Positions 25,755 to 35,120 of a stretch of DNA of 64,000 nucleotides are shown here, in pieces. This DNA comes from Sphingorhabdus sp. (GTDB lineage Bacteria; Pseudomonadota; Alphaproteobacteria; Sphingomonadales; Sphingomonadaceae): NCBI GenBank assembly GCA_028279555.1, contig JANQNO010000008.1:186001-250000 (forward strand), in the 5' to 3' direction. The translations under genes and the position numbers were made by a program. The notes below the pieces were generated by a model that was not told where the DNA came from, did not search any database, and was given only the letters and a program-made list of their open reading frames with translations. Every line of letters begins with the position of its first letter. Within the stretch, counting starts at the first letter, position 1.

Positions 25755-26302
25755 AGTTCGGGTTTCGAACGTTCCAGAACAATGGTCAGCTCGTCTTTGT
25801 AGATCGCCCGCCCTTTCTCCTTGAAACCGTATCGCCGTGCTAGCCGCAAGGATGGTTCATTGTCTGGCGAAATGATGCATTGATAGCCAGCGGCATCGAT
25901 ATGGATATCGCCCCAATCGAGCGCCGCCGCCAGCGCTTCGCTGCCGTAGCCCATGCCGCGGCCATCAGGACCGTTGGCGATGCGCCCCAATACCCAGGCC
26001 ATTTCCGGCATGTCAGCAAGCGGCGGGTCGATATCGCGCATGAAATCGGCATAGCCCACTTGCCCCAACACAGCATGATCGCTGCGCCTTTCAACTATCC
26101 ACATGCCATATCCCAGAAGCTGCCACATGGCCGGTCCGCGCAGAAATTTTTCCCAAGCGACCGGACGGGGGGTTACAGGACCACCCTTGTGCTGTGTTCG
26201 GTCGGGGTCCTTCCCCATTTCGAAAATCGGCGCAAAATCGTCACGCTGTGCAGCCCTCAGGGTCAGGCGTTCCGTTTCAAGCGTTGGCGCTTCACGGCTC
26301 AT
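25751..26302 (-). CDS. GNAT family N-acetyltransferase (RimJ/RimL-like)
   Basis: Acetyltransferase of 183 residues. Starts with the LETERLTLRAAQRDDFAPIF block typical of the RimJ/RimL branch; the acetyl-CoA loop appears as RGMGYGSEAL, and the C-terminal NEPSLRLARRYGFKEKG is conserved. The substrate, a protein N-terminus or a small amine, is unknown. Its ATG falls inside a lone end of the repeat element described at 26295-26325, so that repeat supplies its leader. Confidence 0.85.
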   Translation of the reverse strand: MSREAPTLETERLTLRAAQRDDFAPIFEMGKDPDRTQHKGGPVTPRPVAWEKFLRGPAMWQLLGYGMWIVERRSDHAVLGQVGYADFMRDIDPPLADMPEMAWVLGRIANGPDGRGMGYGSEALAAALDWGDIHIDAAGYQCIISPDNEPSLRLARRYGFKEKGRAIYKDELTIVLERSKPEL

Positions 26303-26325
26303 GCGATTAATGGGTCCTGATCCTA
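26295..26325. repeat. Lone terminal repeat of the MITE-like element
   Basis: GGCTCATGCGATTAATGGGTCCTGATCCTAG matches the right end of copy A (CTCATGCGATTAGTGGGTTC then TGAGCC) at most positions but has no partner end nearby. It spans the acetyltransferase start codon (26300-26302) and the stop of the epimerase (26323-26325). Confidence 0.6.
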
Positions 26326-27393
26326 GTCATGGGCGCGCCATATCATTCCATCGGCAAAGCGGAAGCGATCATCCCGGTCCCGCTCCAGCAAGGCGGGACC
26401 ATCGAGGTCGACCCAGTCAGCCCGCTGCGCCAAAAGGAATGCCGGCACGATAGCCATACTGGTCGATAACATGCAGCCCACCATGATCGTCAGTTCGTGC
26501 GCTTTGGCTGCCTCTGCGATCTCCATCGCCTCGGTCAGCCCGCCTGCCTTGTCGAGTTTGATGTTGATACCGTCGTAGAGCGAGGCCAGACGAGGGACGT
26601 CCCCTGCATCATGGCAGCTTTCGTCCGCGATGACGGGTATGGGCAGAATAGTCCGTAGTCCTGAGCCTGTCGAAGGGCGCTTCGCCGCTGAAAATCGCCC
26701 TTCGACTTTCGACTGCTTCGCAGCCGGCTCAGGGCTGCGGAATTTTATCAACCCGGAATCCTGGCCGTCGGGCAGTGGCTGCTCGATCATTTCAACGCCC
26801 TGGCTGGACAGGAACTTTGCTTCGCGCGCAATATCCAGATCGCCCCAGCTCTCATTGGCATCGACTATCAATCGCGCCTCTGGTGCACCGCGATGAACCG
26901 CTGCCACTCTTTCGCGGTCACCTTCTCCCGTTAATTTCAGCTTCAATATCTGATAGCCGCTGGAAGCAGCATCGGCCGCGTCTGCTTCCATCGCCTCCGG
27001 CTCGCCGAGCGAAATAGTAAAAGCTGTCTTGAGCGGCTTCGGTTCTTTCAGACCCATCAGCTGCCAGAGCGGTTTGTCGGCCAGTTTGGCTTCCAAATTC
27101 CACAGGGCACAATCGAGGGCATTGCGCGCTGCGCCAGGTGCGAGCATTTGCTGAATGGCCAGGCGGGCTTCTCTCGGATGCGACTGCTCCAGAGCATCAC
27201 CAATCGCCTCGATCTGCGCAAGGCAACTGCCCGCGCTTTCTCCGCGATAATAGACGGGCGTCCCCTCCCCCATCGCGCTCATGCCCATGCAGGAAACCGC
27301 CACCACCAGCACATCGACATGGCTTTTCGAACCGCGCGCAATGACAAACTGGCCATCGACAGGCCACCGCTCGATCACGGCTGTAACCAGCAA
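26323..27393 (-). CDS. Dipeptide (L-Ala-D/L-Glu) epimerase, enolase superfamily
   Basis: Enzyme of 356 residues acting on cell-wall-derived dipeptides. Muconate-lactonizing subgroup landmarks: K151 and K153 (KLKL), metal ligands D178 (IVDANES), E204 (MIEQP) and D257 (ADESCHD), and K279 (INIKLDKAGG). Between the second and third metal ligands, residues about 217-249 are a foreign Arg/Ser/Lys-rich insert encoded by a palindromic repeat. The frame is intact throughout and all catalytic residues remain, so the enzyme may be active. It shares a promoter region with nothing else and is followed by the acetyltransferase. Confidence 0.85.
   Translation of the reverse strand: MLVTAVIERWPVDGQFVIARGSKSHVDVLVVAVSCMGMSAMGEGTPVYYRGESAGSCLAQIEAIGDALEQSHPREARLAIQQMLAPGAARNALDCALWNLEAKLADKPLWQLMGLKEPKPLKTAFTISLGEPEAMEADAADAASSGYQILKLKLTGEGDRERVAAVHRGAPEARLIVDANESWGDLDIAREAKFLSSQGVEMIEQPLPDGQDSGLIKFRSPEPAAKQSKVEGRFSAAKRPSTGSGLRTILPIPVIADESCHDAGDVPRLASLYDGINIKLDKAGGLTEAMEIAEAAKAHELTIMVGCMLSTSMAIVPAFLLAQRADWVDLDGPALLERDRDDRFRFADGMIWRAHD
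26651..26740. repeat. Palindromic repeat copy 4, inserted in frame in the epimerase gene
   Basis: Arms GTCCGTAGTCCTGAGCCTGT then CGAAGGGCG (26651-26679) and the reverse complement at 26691-26740, with an extra GACTTTCGACTGCTTCGCAG in the second arm. It is translated on the - strand as PEPAAKQSKVEGRFSAAKRP, then STGSGLR, in the loop between metal ligands of the enzyme. Confidence 0.78.
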
Positions 27394-27480
27394 TCTCGAT
27401 TGTCCGGCGATGTGCCTTCTCCCGTCCCTATTGGAACAGGATGGTCGAAAATCGCAAGCGCATCAAGCCACCGGCGGCGG

Positions 27481-28710
27481 TCAATTATGCCTGGCGATCC
27501 AGTTTTCGAGCTTCGGTGCAATCATGTTGCGCCATTTGCTGCCATTGAAAATGCCGTAATGGCCAACACCGGGGGCAAGATAATACTGCTTGGCGTCTTT
27601 CGGGAGTTTCTTCGCCAGTTTGAGCGCCGCTTTGGTCTGGCCGACACCGCTGATATCATCGCGTTCGCCCTCGATCGCCATGAGCGCAGTATCGGCAATT
27701 GCCGATGGATCGACAAGTTCACCGCGATAATTGAATTCGCCCTTGGGCAGCAAATGCCGCTGAAACACCACATCGACAGTCTGCAGATAGAATTCCGCGG
27801 TCATATCGCAAACCGCGCGATATTCATCGTAAAACTCCTTGTGCCGGTCTGCGCTGTCGCCGTCACCATCGACCAGATGATTGAACATGTTCCAGTGGCT
27901 CATCATATGGCTGCCCAGATTCATCGACATGAAGCTGAACAGTTGCAGAAAGCCGGGATATACGCGCCGGCCTGCTCCGCGATAATAGCGCGGCACGGTG
28001 GCAATCACATTCTGGATAAACCACTCCTGCGATTTGGTTGTCGCGTGGGTATTCACTTCGGTAGGTGCTTCTCGCGCATCGATGGGCCCGCCCATCATCG
28101 TCAGTGTGCGCGGTGCCAGCGGATGTTTTTTCGCGCCCATGATCGCGGTGGCGGCATAGGCCGGAACCGAAGGCTGACAAACAGCCAGCATATGCGCGCC
28201 GCGGCCATCCTTGTCTGGCCCGATAAATTCAATCCATTCGATCAGGTAGCTGATATAATCCTCAAGGTCGAAACCGCCGCCCGTCAGGGGAACATCGCGC
28301 GCATCGCGCCAATCCGTAATCCAGACGTCATGCCCGGGCAGCATGCGCTCGACGGTTCCGCGCAGCAATGTGGCGAAATGACCCGACATGGGCGCAACAA
28401 TCAAAAGGCGCGGGGCATCCTTGTTCTTCGCATGGACAAAATGTTTCAGCTGTCCAAAGGGCTTCCGCGCCTCGATATGCTCTTCAACCGCAAATTCCTT
28501 GCCATCGACAGTTACCTTGTCCAGCCCGAATTGCGGCTTTCTACGGATTTCGACCGAATGCGCGAACACATTTAGCGCAGAAGCGACGACCGGTCCGCCT
28601 AGATAATTGGCCGGGTTGATCGGATTGTTCAGCCATTCAGCCTGTTTTTCCGCCAGCTTGCCCGCGCCGGCCAGCCAGTATTTCTGCATTTCATAAGCGG
28701 TATAGAGCAT
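27481..28710 (-). CDS. phaZ: Intracellular polyhydroxyalkanoate depolymerase
   Basis: Protein of 409 residues of the PhaZ1 type that mobilises intracellular PHB granules. The catalytic residue is a cysteine, C178, in AVCQPSVPA, which replaces the serine of a lipase box as in the Ralstonia enzyme. Aspartate (EGERDDISG) and histidine (GVGHYGIF) partners follow near 354 and 387. No signal peptide, consistent with an intracellular enzyme. The leader contains GTGCATTGCAC, a TGC-N3-GCA site like that of the PHA repressor PhaR. It diverges from the ABC exporter. Confidence 0.93.
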   Translation of the reverse strand: MLYTAYEMQKYWLAGAGKLAEKQAEWLNNPINPANYLGGPVVASALNVFAHSVEIRRKPQFGLDKVTVDGKEFAVEEHIEARKPFGQLKHFVHAKNKDAPRLLIVAPMSGHFATLLRGTVERMLPGHDVWITDWRDARDVPLTGGGFDLEDYISYLIEWIEFIGPDKDGRGAHMLAVCQPSVPAYAATAIMGAKKHPLAPRTLTMMGGPIDAREAPTEVNTHATTKSQEWFIQNVIATVPRYYRGAGRRVYPGFLQLFSFMSMNLGSHMMSHWNMFNHLVDGDGDSADRHKEFYDEYRAVCDMTAEFYLQTVDVVFQRHLLPKGEFNYRGELVDPSAIADTALMAIEGERDDISGVGQTKAALKLAKKLPKDAKQYYLAPGVGHYGIFNGSKWRNMIAPKLENWIARHN

Positions 28711-28778
28711 AAATTCCCCTGTTTTGCGCGGCTTTCAGCGATCTTCGCCAGCACGATCTCCGCCTCCTTAGCAATAAA

Positions 28779-28793
28779 TTGTGCATTGCACCA
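28779..28793. promoter_or_regulatory. PhaR-like operator in the phaZ leader
   Basis: TTGTGCATTGCACCA is an inverted repeat with the TGC-N3-GCA core reported for alphaproteobacterial PhaR. It lies about 70 bases upstream of phaZ and 90 upstream of the divergent ABC transporter. Assignment is inference from the motif and the neighbouring PHB gene. Confidence 0.4.
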
Positions 28794-28881
28794 TAGCGGT
28801 GAGAGTTTTTTGTCGAATTATCAGGCAATCGCGCCATCTGTATCATTGTCGGTCAATGCACCGACTGCTAGGCCATGAGCC

Positions 28882-30696
28882 ATGACGGAAGTATCTCAGA
28901 CATCAACCGATTTGGCGGTGGAATCGGCCAAGCAGGACGATCCGGAAAAGCTGCCCAAAAAGAGGCGCAAAATCGCCAATCTGAAGATGGTCGGCAGCTA
29001 TGCGATCAAATATCCGAAGCAGATCGCTTTCGCGTTCATTGCGCTGGTCATTGCCGCTCTGGCCACCTTGTCCATTCCCGCCGGGTTCAAGGCCATCGTC
29101 GATAATGGATTTATTCAGGGTGAAGGCGACATCGCACCCTATTTCGAGGCCTTGCTCGTGATTGCTCTGGTTCTGGGGCTGGCAACGGCGCTGCGATTTT
29201 ATTTTGTCAGCTGGTTGGGCGAACGCGTGGTCGCCGATATTCGCGCAGCCGTGCAGCGTAACTTGCTGCGTCTCTCGCCAGCCTTCTTCGAGGAAAACAG
29301 ACCGGCCGAGATCGCCAGCCGCATGACCGCCGACACGGCTATCATCGAGCAGATTGTCGGAACGACGGTTTCGGTTGCGCTGCGCAATCTATTTGTCGGG
29401 ATCGGCGGCGTGATCTATCTTTTCTCGCTCGCGCCCAAGCTGACTGGCGCTTTGCTGCTGGGAATACCCCTCATCCTTGGGCCGGTGATCATTTTGGGCC
29501 GGTATCTGCAGAATGCTTCGCGCAAGAGCCAGGACCGTGTCGCAGATGTTGGAACGATCACGTCGGAGACTCTGGGTGCCATGAAAATCGTTCAGGCCTT
29601 CGGGCAGGAACGCAGGGAGGGGGAGCGCTTTTCCGATGCGGTCGAAGCCACATTCTCGCAAGCCAAACGCCGCATTTTCCTGCGTTCGGGCCTTACCGCC
29701 CTTTTCATCGTCCTGATTTTTGGCGGCATAGTCATGCTGGTCTGGCAGGGCGCGGAAGCTGTACGGGCCGGAACAATCAGCGGCGGCTCTATCCTCGCCA
29801 TCGTTATTACATCGGGGCTGGTTGCCGGTTCCTTCGGGGCACTGAGCGAAGTCTATGCCGATCTGGTGCGCGGCGCCGGGGCATCTTCGCGGCTGGCCGA
29901 GTTGCTGGCCGAGGAACCGGATATTGCGCCGCCGGAAAATCCGATCGCCCTGCCCGCAGCGCGCGGGCAGCTGACCTTCGACAATGTCACTTTTCGCTAT
30001 CCCACGCGGCCTGAAGTCGAAGCGTTGAAGCAGTTCAGCTTGCGCGTAACTCCGGGCGAAACTGTAGCAGTTGTCGGGCCTTCAGGCGCAGGAAAATCGA
30101 CACTCTTTCAACTGGCCCAACGATTTTATGATCCGGAAAGCGGCGCAATCCGTGTCGATGGGGTTCCCTTGACGCAGGCCGACCCGGCCGAGATTCGCAT
30201 GCGCATGGCCTATGTCCCGCAGGAAACCGTGCTGTTTGCAGCCAGTGCGCGCGACAATTTGCGCTATGGCAACTGGCTTGCCGATGACGACCAAATCTGG
30301 GCGGCCGCACGCCAGGCCAATGCCGAGCGTTTCCTGCTCGATCTGCCAGAAGGTCTCGACACCTATCTCGGCGAAGGCGGGGCCCGGCTCTCTGGCGGCC
30401 AGCGTCAGCGCATCGCGATTGCCAGGGCAGTCCTGCGCGATTCCCCTATTCTGCTTCTGGACGAAGCGACCAGTGCGCTCGATGCAGAGTCGGAAAGGCT
30501 GGTTCAGGATGCGCTCGACAAGCTGATGGTAGACCGGACCACCATCGTCATTGCGCATCGCCTAGCGACGGTTCGCTCGGCGCAGCGGATCATCGTGATG
30601 GATGAAGGGCGTATCGTAGAGGAAGGCACGCATAATGCCCTGGTCGGCGCAAACGGCCTGTATGCAAAATTGGCGAGCCTGCAATTTGATGCTTGA
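28882..30696 (+). CDS. ABC transporter with fused permease and ATPase domains (MsbA-related)
   Basis: Exporter half-transporter of 604 residues: six membrane helices in about 45-315, then an ATPase with Walker A GPSGAGKST at 399-407, signature LSGGQRQR from 503 and Walker B ILLLDE at 523-528 followed by ATSALD. It belongs to the MsbA/lipid and multidrug exporter group and probably works as a homodimer in the inner membrane. The N-terminal 35 residues are charged and lysine-rich. Two ATGs overlap at 28875 and 28882; only the latter is in frame. The cargo is unknown. Confidence 0.88.
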   Translation: MTEVSQTSTDLAVESAKQDDPEKLPKKRRKIANLKMVGSYAIKYPKQIAFAFIALVIAALATLSIPAGFKAIVDNGFIQGEGDIAPYFEALLVIALVLGLATALRFYFVSWLGERVVADIRAAVQRNLLRLSPAFFEENRPAEIASRMTADTAIIEQIVGTTVSVALRNLFVGIGGVIYLFSLAPKLTGALLLGIPLILGPVIILGRYLQNASRKSQDRVADVGTITSETLGAMKIVQAFGQERREGERFSDAVEATFSQAKRRIFLRSGLTALFIVLIFGGIVMLVWQGAEAVRAGTISGGSILAIVITSGLVAGSFGALSEVYADLVRGAGASSRLAELLAEEPDIAPPENPIALPAARGQLTFDNVTFRYPTRPEVEALKQFSLRVTPGETVAVVGPSGAGKSTLFQLAQRFYDPESGAIRVDGVPLTQADPAEIRMRMAYVPQETVLFAASARDNLRYGNWLADDDQIWAAARQANAERFLLDLPEGLDTYLGEGGARLSGGQRQRIAIARAVLRDSPILLLDEATSALDAESERLVQDALDKLMVDRTTIVIAHRLATVRSAQRIIVMDEGRIVEEGTHNALVGANGLYAKLASLQFDA

Positions 30697-30701
30697 GTGA
30701 T

Positions 30702-31853
30702 TTAGGCAGCGGCCTCGTTCTGGCCCACAGATTTCTGGATATACAACTGCTCATCGGCCGCCTTGAGCAGCGGCGATAGTTCCGCGCCATCCCAGCGGCA
30801 AGTCGCCTGCCCCAGACTTCCGCTAATCCGTATCATTTGACCATCATGAAAATAGGGCATTGCCAAAGCGATCCGCATGGCCTGCTCTCTGTCATCGCCA
30901 TTTGGAGAAGGATCATTGCGCCGCTCCGCCAGGACGAATTCATCGCCGCCAAACCGCGCGATGCAAGCTGCGTCAGGACAAAGCTGCTTCAAGCGGTCAG
31001 CGACCTGCAGCAGAATGGCGTCGCCGGCTGCGTGCCCGAACTCATCATTGGCTTTTTTGAACCCATCAAGATCGATCAATGTCACGGCAATAATATCGCC
31101 GCCATCCTCATCCTCACAGATCTCCTCGAATTTCTGCTCAAAAGAGCGGCGATTGGCAAGGCCCGTCAACGGATCTGTTTCCGATAGAATTTTCAGCTCA
31201 CGCCGCAGTTTCAACCCGGCAACCATTTCCGCAAAATTATGCGCGACCATTGCGATCATCATGAGCGCAATCGCGGCGAAGCTGATCCCCATGGCGCGAA
31301 TACCGATATCCTGTGCTCCAATCATAACGATACAGGATGGTGCCATGGCGATGACCAGAACGGAAATTGCCGTCCTTGGAAGGCTGGTCAGGCATATGGC
31401 ACCTGCAAATGAAATCATGAATAGAAAAATGGGAGCGAGAACGCGGCGCGCCTCTTCGGTATTGAAATAGGCATCGAGCGTCCATCCACTGCCGACCATG
31501 CTGATCACCAGCCCCAAGATAAATGTCGACTGCAAGCGCTTGCTTTTCTGTTCCTGTGAGACCTGGTCGTTCCTGCGCCGGTACCAGACAATGCTCCGGG
31601 TCAGGCCGACGACCAGGAAAAATCCGGGCAAGGCGATATGATAGGTCAGCGAAAAATGGCCAACCGAAGCCGATGCGGAAACCCCGGCAATGATGGCCAT
31701 GGCAAAGTAGATCACCGGCACCATCGCACCAACGCGGCGATATTGGAGGTTGAGCAGATCCCCCCGGACTTCCGGCGGGACACGCAGGCTGCAGGCAGAC
31801 GCAATGCGCTTAATACTGCCAGCCAGGTTGGAAAGGACGCCGCCCTTGTCCAT
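30702..31853 (-). CDS. Diguanylate cyclase with N-terminal membrane domain
   Basis: Protein of 383 residues with about six predicted helices (40-210) and a C-terminal GGDEF domain that would make cyclic di-GMP. The active site GGDEF is at 302-306 and the conserved DPLTGLANRRSF entry at 227-238. The RxxD inhibitory site normally five residues before GGDEF is absent (PDAA there), so product inhibition is unlikely. The signal sensed by the membrane part is unknown. Confidence 0.88.
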   Translation of the reverse strand: MDKGGVLSNLAGSIKRIASACSLRVPPEVRGDLLNLQYRRVGAMVPVIYFAMAIIAGVSASASVGHFSLTYHIALPGFFLVVGLTRSIVWYRRRNDQVSQEQKSKRLQSTFILGLVISMVGSGWTLDAYFNTEEARRVLAPIFLFMISFAGAICLTSLPRTAISVLVIAMAPSCIVMIGAQDIGIRAMGISFAAIALMMIAMVAHNFAEMVAGLKLRRELKILSETDPLTGLANRRSFEQKFEEICEDEDGGDIIAVTLIDLDGFKKANDEFGHAAGDAILLQVADRLKQLCPDAACIARFGGDEFVLAERRNDPSPNGDDREQAMRIALAMPYFHDGQMIRISGSLGQATCRWDGAELSPLLKAADEQLYIQKSVGQNEAAA

Positions 31854-31915
31854 AATTTGCTCACCTATCCCATTTGAATAGATGGCAACACTAGGAAAAT
31901 ATGGTTAATCTAATC

Positions 31916-33313
31916 CTAACTGTGATGGAATTTTACTGGCAATCCAAACAGATCATGCGCATCGGCATCCTCGATTTCGACATCCAGAATATCGCCAGCT
32001 TGCAGGTCCGGCCCCACATTCCTTAGATACACATGGCCATCGATTTCGGGCGCGTCTGCCTGCGAGCGCCCTGTCGCGCCGATATCGCCGTCCTCGTCTG
32101 GCTCTCCAATCTCATCGATAATTACTGGCAGCGTGCGGCCTACTTTTGCCTGGAGCTTGGCTGCGCTGATCGCGGCGGTTTTCTCCATTATTCGCGCATA
32201 GCGTTCCTCTTTCACAGCCTCCGGCACTGCACCATCGAGCGCGTTGGCCTGCGCGCCTTCGACCGGTTCAAAGCGAAATGCCCCAACCCGGTCGAGCTGC
32301 GCTTCCTCAAGCCAGTCGAGCAAATACTCAAAATCCTCCTCCGTCTCGCCAGGAAAGCCGACGACAAAACTGCTCCGCACGGCAATGCCGGGGCAGATCG
32401 CACGCCAGTTAGCAAGCCGTTCGAGTACCTTTGCCTCATTGGCGGGGCGTTTCATGCGCTTCAGCACGGAGGGCGCGGCATGCTGGAAGGGGATGTCGAG
32501 ATAAGGTGTGAGCAGCCCTTCTGCCATCAATGGAATGACCGCATCGACATGCGGGTAGGGATAGACATAGTGCAGTCTTACCCAGGGTGGAGTTCCGTCA
32601 GACGTGCGCAATCCGCCAAGCTCCTTGGCCAGATCGGTCATATGCGCGCGAACGGGGGTACCCTTCCAATCGCGCTCCTCATGCCGGATATCGACGCCAT
32701 AGGCCGACGTATCCTGAGAGATTACCAGCAACTCGCGCGTTCCTGCGGCGACAAGCTTTTCAGCTTCGCGGAGAACTGCATCGATCCGGCGGCTGGCGAG
32801 TTTCCCGCGCAAAGTTGGAATGATGCAAAAGGAACAGCTGTGATTGCAGCCTTCAGATATCTTCAGATAGCTATAGTGACGCGGGGTGAGTTTCAGCCCG
32901 CCGACCGCTTCCAGATTGGGCACCAGGTCGACAAATTCGCCGCGCGCCGGCGGCGCGGCCTCATGCACCGCGCCCACCACATCCTCATATTGATGCGCGC
33001 CCGTCACCGCGAGAATATCGGGGAAACGGGCGCGGATCGCATCGGCTTCCTTGCCCATACAGCCTGTCACGATCACCCGCCCATTTTCGGCCATCGCCTC
33101 GCCGATCGCTTCCAGGCTCTCTTCCTTGGCGCTGTCCAGAAAGCCGCAAGTGTTGACAAGCACCACGTCCGCTCCGGCATAGTCAGGCGACATCTGATAG
33201 CCATCCGCGCGCAGCTTGGTCAAAATCCGTTCGCTATCGACCAGCGCCTTCGGGCAACCGAGCGACACCATACCCACCTTTGGGGCTGCCTGAATTTTCG
33301 TTGTGGAAGCCAT
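31916..33313 (-). CDS. rimO: Ribosomal protein S12 methylthiotransferase RimO
   Basis: Radical SAM enzyme of 465 residues that adds a methylthio group to an aspartate of S12. The N-terminal cluster cysteines are C20, C56 and C85, and the radical SAM CxxxCxxC is C156, C160, C163 (CNHSCSFC). The C-terminal TRAM domain ends the protein. Length and [12 protein letters not shown] wording separate it from MiaB. Its target aspartate D89 is present in the rpsL product in this window ([10 protein letters not shown]). Confidence 0.94.
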   Translation of the reverse strand: MASTTKIQAAPKVGMVSLGCPKALVDSERILTKLRADGYQMSPDYAGADVVLVNTCGFLDSAKEESLEAIGEAMAENGRVIVTGCMGKEADAIRARFPDILAVTGAHQYEDVVGAVHEAAPPARGEFVDLVPNLEAVGGLKLTPRHYSYLKISEGCNHSCSFCIIPTLRGKLASRRIDAVLREAEKLVAAGTRELLVISQDTSAYGVDIRHEERDWKGTPVRAHMTDLAKELGGLRTSDGTPPWVRLHYVYPYPHVDAVIPLMAEGLLTPYLDIPFQHAAPSVLKRMKRPANEAKVLERLANWRAICPGIAVRSSFVVGFPGETEEDFEYLLDWLEEAQLDRVGAFRFEPVEGAQANALDGAVPEAVKEERYARIMEKTAAISAAKLQAKVGRTLPVIIDEIGEPDEDGDIGATGRSQADAPEIDGHVYLRNVGPDLQAGDILDVEIEDADAHDLFGLPVKFHHS

Positions 33314-33401
33314 GCAGCGGCCCCTTACGCCGATTAGGTATCCTTGTCACGCGCCGCTTGTGGCAGCATAAGGCGGGCAATCAAGAAATGGGGAGGGACA
33401 A

Positions 33402-33815
33402 ATGGACACGATTTTCGGCGTGAACTGGCTCGCGGTGATTGCCGCGGCGGCAACCGGCTTCATCGTGGGTGGTATCTGGTACGGGCCGATCATGGGCAAA
33501 AAATGGATGGGCGCTGTTGGCCTGACCGAAGAACAGATCAAACAGGGCAATATGGGCGCGATTTATGGTGGGGCCTTCGCCTTCAGCCTGCTCGCCAGCT
33601 GGACTCTGGCACATACATTCGCAACTTACGCACAGAATTTGAGCTTCTCGGTCAAGGTGCTGACAGCATTCGGCGTCGCGCTCGGCTTTATCTTGCCCGC
33701 AATCGGCACAAACTATCTGTTCTCGCAGAAAAGCAAGAGCCTGTTCTTCATCGATGCCGGTTACTGGCTGCTATTCTACATCGCCATGGGCGCGGTGCAT
33801 GCAGCGCTGGGCTAA
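33402..33815 (+). CDS. DUF1761 membrane protein
   Basis: Protein of 137 residues with four predicted helices and the DUF1761 pattern FIVGGIWYGPIMGKKWM and YWLLFYIAMGAVHAALG. The family has no known function. GGGAGG precedes the ATG. Its stop abuts the convergent K+ channel stop. Confidence 0.82.
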   Translation: MDTIFGVNWLAVIAAAATGFIVGGIWYGPIMGKKWMGAVGLTEEQIKQGNMGAIYGGAFAFSLLASWTLAHTFATYAQNLSFSVKVLTAFGVALGFILPAIGTNYLFSQKSKSLFFIDAGYWLLFYIAMGAVHAALG

Positions 33816-34847
33816 CTATAGCGCTTCGACATTGGGGACGATTTCGACAATCATATCCCCTTTTTCGACCTTCTCGGCCTCTGGTTCCCAAAAACCGAAG
33901 GCTTTCCCGGCGCGGTAGAGCCTGAGCCCTACGCCGTTGTCGAGGCCGCGGAGCGATTTGCCCAGCTCATCGCGCGTCGCCAGCCTTTCACGCAGCATGA
34001 CGCGTCCTTTTACGGTGGCAAGATCGCTCATATATTCGCTGATATGCTCGCCGTGGCAGGTGCCCGCGAGCAGGAATCCGGCGAAGTTCACGGGATTGAT
34101 CACATTGTTCGCGCCGGCTTGCCTTGCCAGCAGTTCATTGTCGGATGCGCGCACGACGACGCTGATCGGCACGTTCGGCGCGAGATGACGCACGGTGAGT
34201 ACGATCAGGATCGAGGTATCATCGCGTCCGGCTGAAACGATTACCGAACTCGCCTGCCGGACCTTGACCCTGACCAGCGTCTGGTCCCGCGTTGCGTCTG
34301 CATGGAGAACATTGCAGCCCAGCTTTTCCGCGTTCGCCAGAACTTCATCGCTATTGTCGATCACGACGATATTCTTCGGATTCTGGCCGCGTGCGATGAG
34401 CTCTTTCACCGCTTCCGAGCCTGAAACGCCAAAGCCAATCACAACAATGTGATCGCTCAATTTGCTTTGCAGAAACTTCATGCGCCACCTGTCCCATGTC
34501 TTTTTGAGCACGAAATTATAGGCCGTGCCAAGGAATATTAACACCACGAACACCCGGATCGGCGTGACCACAAGCGCATCAAACACTCGCGCCCGTTCCG
34601 TAACTGGTACGATATCGCCATATCCCGTTGTTGTTATTGAGATCATTGTAAAATAGACAACATCGAGGAAGCTGACTTCCCCGTCATAGCTGTCGCTTAG
34701 CCCTTGCCGGTCAAACCAGTGCACCGCGACAGCCATCGCAATCAGGAAAAATACGAATCCCACGCGCACCATAATGTCAGCCCAGACCGGCAAGCCCGAC
34801 TTGCGCGTTAGCGATTCATATTTGCTGTCCCGGAACTGATAGGCCAT
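33816..34847 (-). CDS. Two-helix potassium channel with RCK (TrkA) domains
   Basis: Protein of 343 residues: two membrane helices (about 25-45 and 90-115) around the selectivity filter TTTGYGDIVP, then an RCK N-domain with the nucleotide-binding GFGVSGSEAV (about 137-146) and an RCK C-domain. It resembles MthK/Kch-like channels gated by ligands. The ATG at 34847 lies 3 bases from the end of copy B of the MITE-like element. K+ transport role is by family. Confidence 0.88.
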   Translation of the reverse strand: MAYQFRDSKYESLTRKSGLPVWADIMVRVGFVFFLIAMAVAVHWFDRQGLSDSYDGEVSFLDVVYFTMISITTTGYGDIVPVTERARVFDALVVTPIRVFVVLIFLGTAYNFVLKKTWDRWRMKFLQSKLSDHIVVIGFGVSGSEAVKELIARGQNPKNIVVIDNSDEVLANAEKLGCNVLHADATRDQTLVRVKVRQASSVIVSAGRDDTSILIVLTVRHLAPNVPISVVVRASDNELLARQAGANNVINPVNFAGFLLAGTCHGEHISEYMSDLATVKGRVMLRERLATRDELGKSLRGLDNGVGLRLYRAGKAFGFWEPEAEKVEKGDMIVEIVPNVEAL

Positions 34848-34850
34848 TTG

Positions 34851-35115
34851 GAATCAAAACCCGGCGACCGCATGAGCCGTAATGGCTGACCTGCGGGATG
34901 AAATACAAGGAGATGCTTGAATAAGGCAGTTATTCTGCCTTTGATGGCGTCGACGCAGCAGTTCGCTCGCAGGCAGCCACACCCCGTGCTTGGCCAAAAA
35001 GCCCAACGACTTCGTCCCTCGCTCGTTCAATAGAACCACTATTCTTCTCACTCTTTCCTCGCCCTTGCGCTTTCTGGCTCACGTTACGGCCATGTGCTCA
35101 CTAGGTTTTGATCCC
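34851..35115. mobile_element. MITE-like element, copy B
   Basis: Diverged copy in the opposite orientation to copy A. Ends are GAATCAAAACCCGGCGACCG (34851) and, reverse-complemented, GGGATCAAAACCTAGTGAGC (from 35115), sharing ATCAAAACC and the inner CACATGGCC seen in copy A. The interior repeats GAATAGTGGTTCTATTGAAC and TTTCATCCCGCAGG. No transposase. It separates the K+ channel and LytM genes; the gap holds nothing else. Confidence 0.68.
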
Positions 35116-35120
35116 ACGAC

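Noticed and set aside
27148-28575. 475-residue + strand frame across the epimerase and phaZ genes
   Set aside because: It lies antisense to two clear enzymes with catalytic residues; its translation has no recognisable domain and reflects the high-GC shadow effect.
32033-33337. 434-residue + strand frame opposite rimO
   Set aside because: Antisense of a complete RimO with all cluster cysteines; no domain in the shadow.
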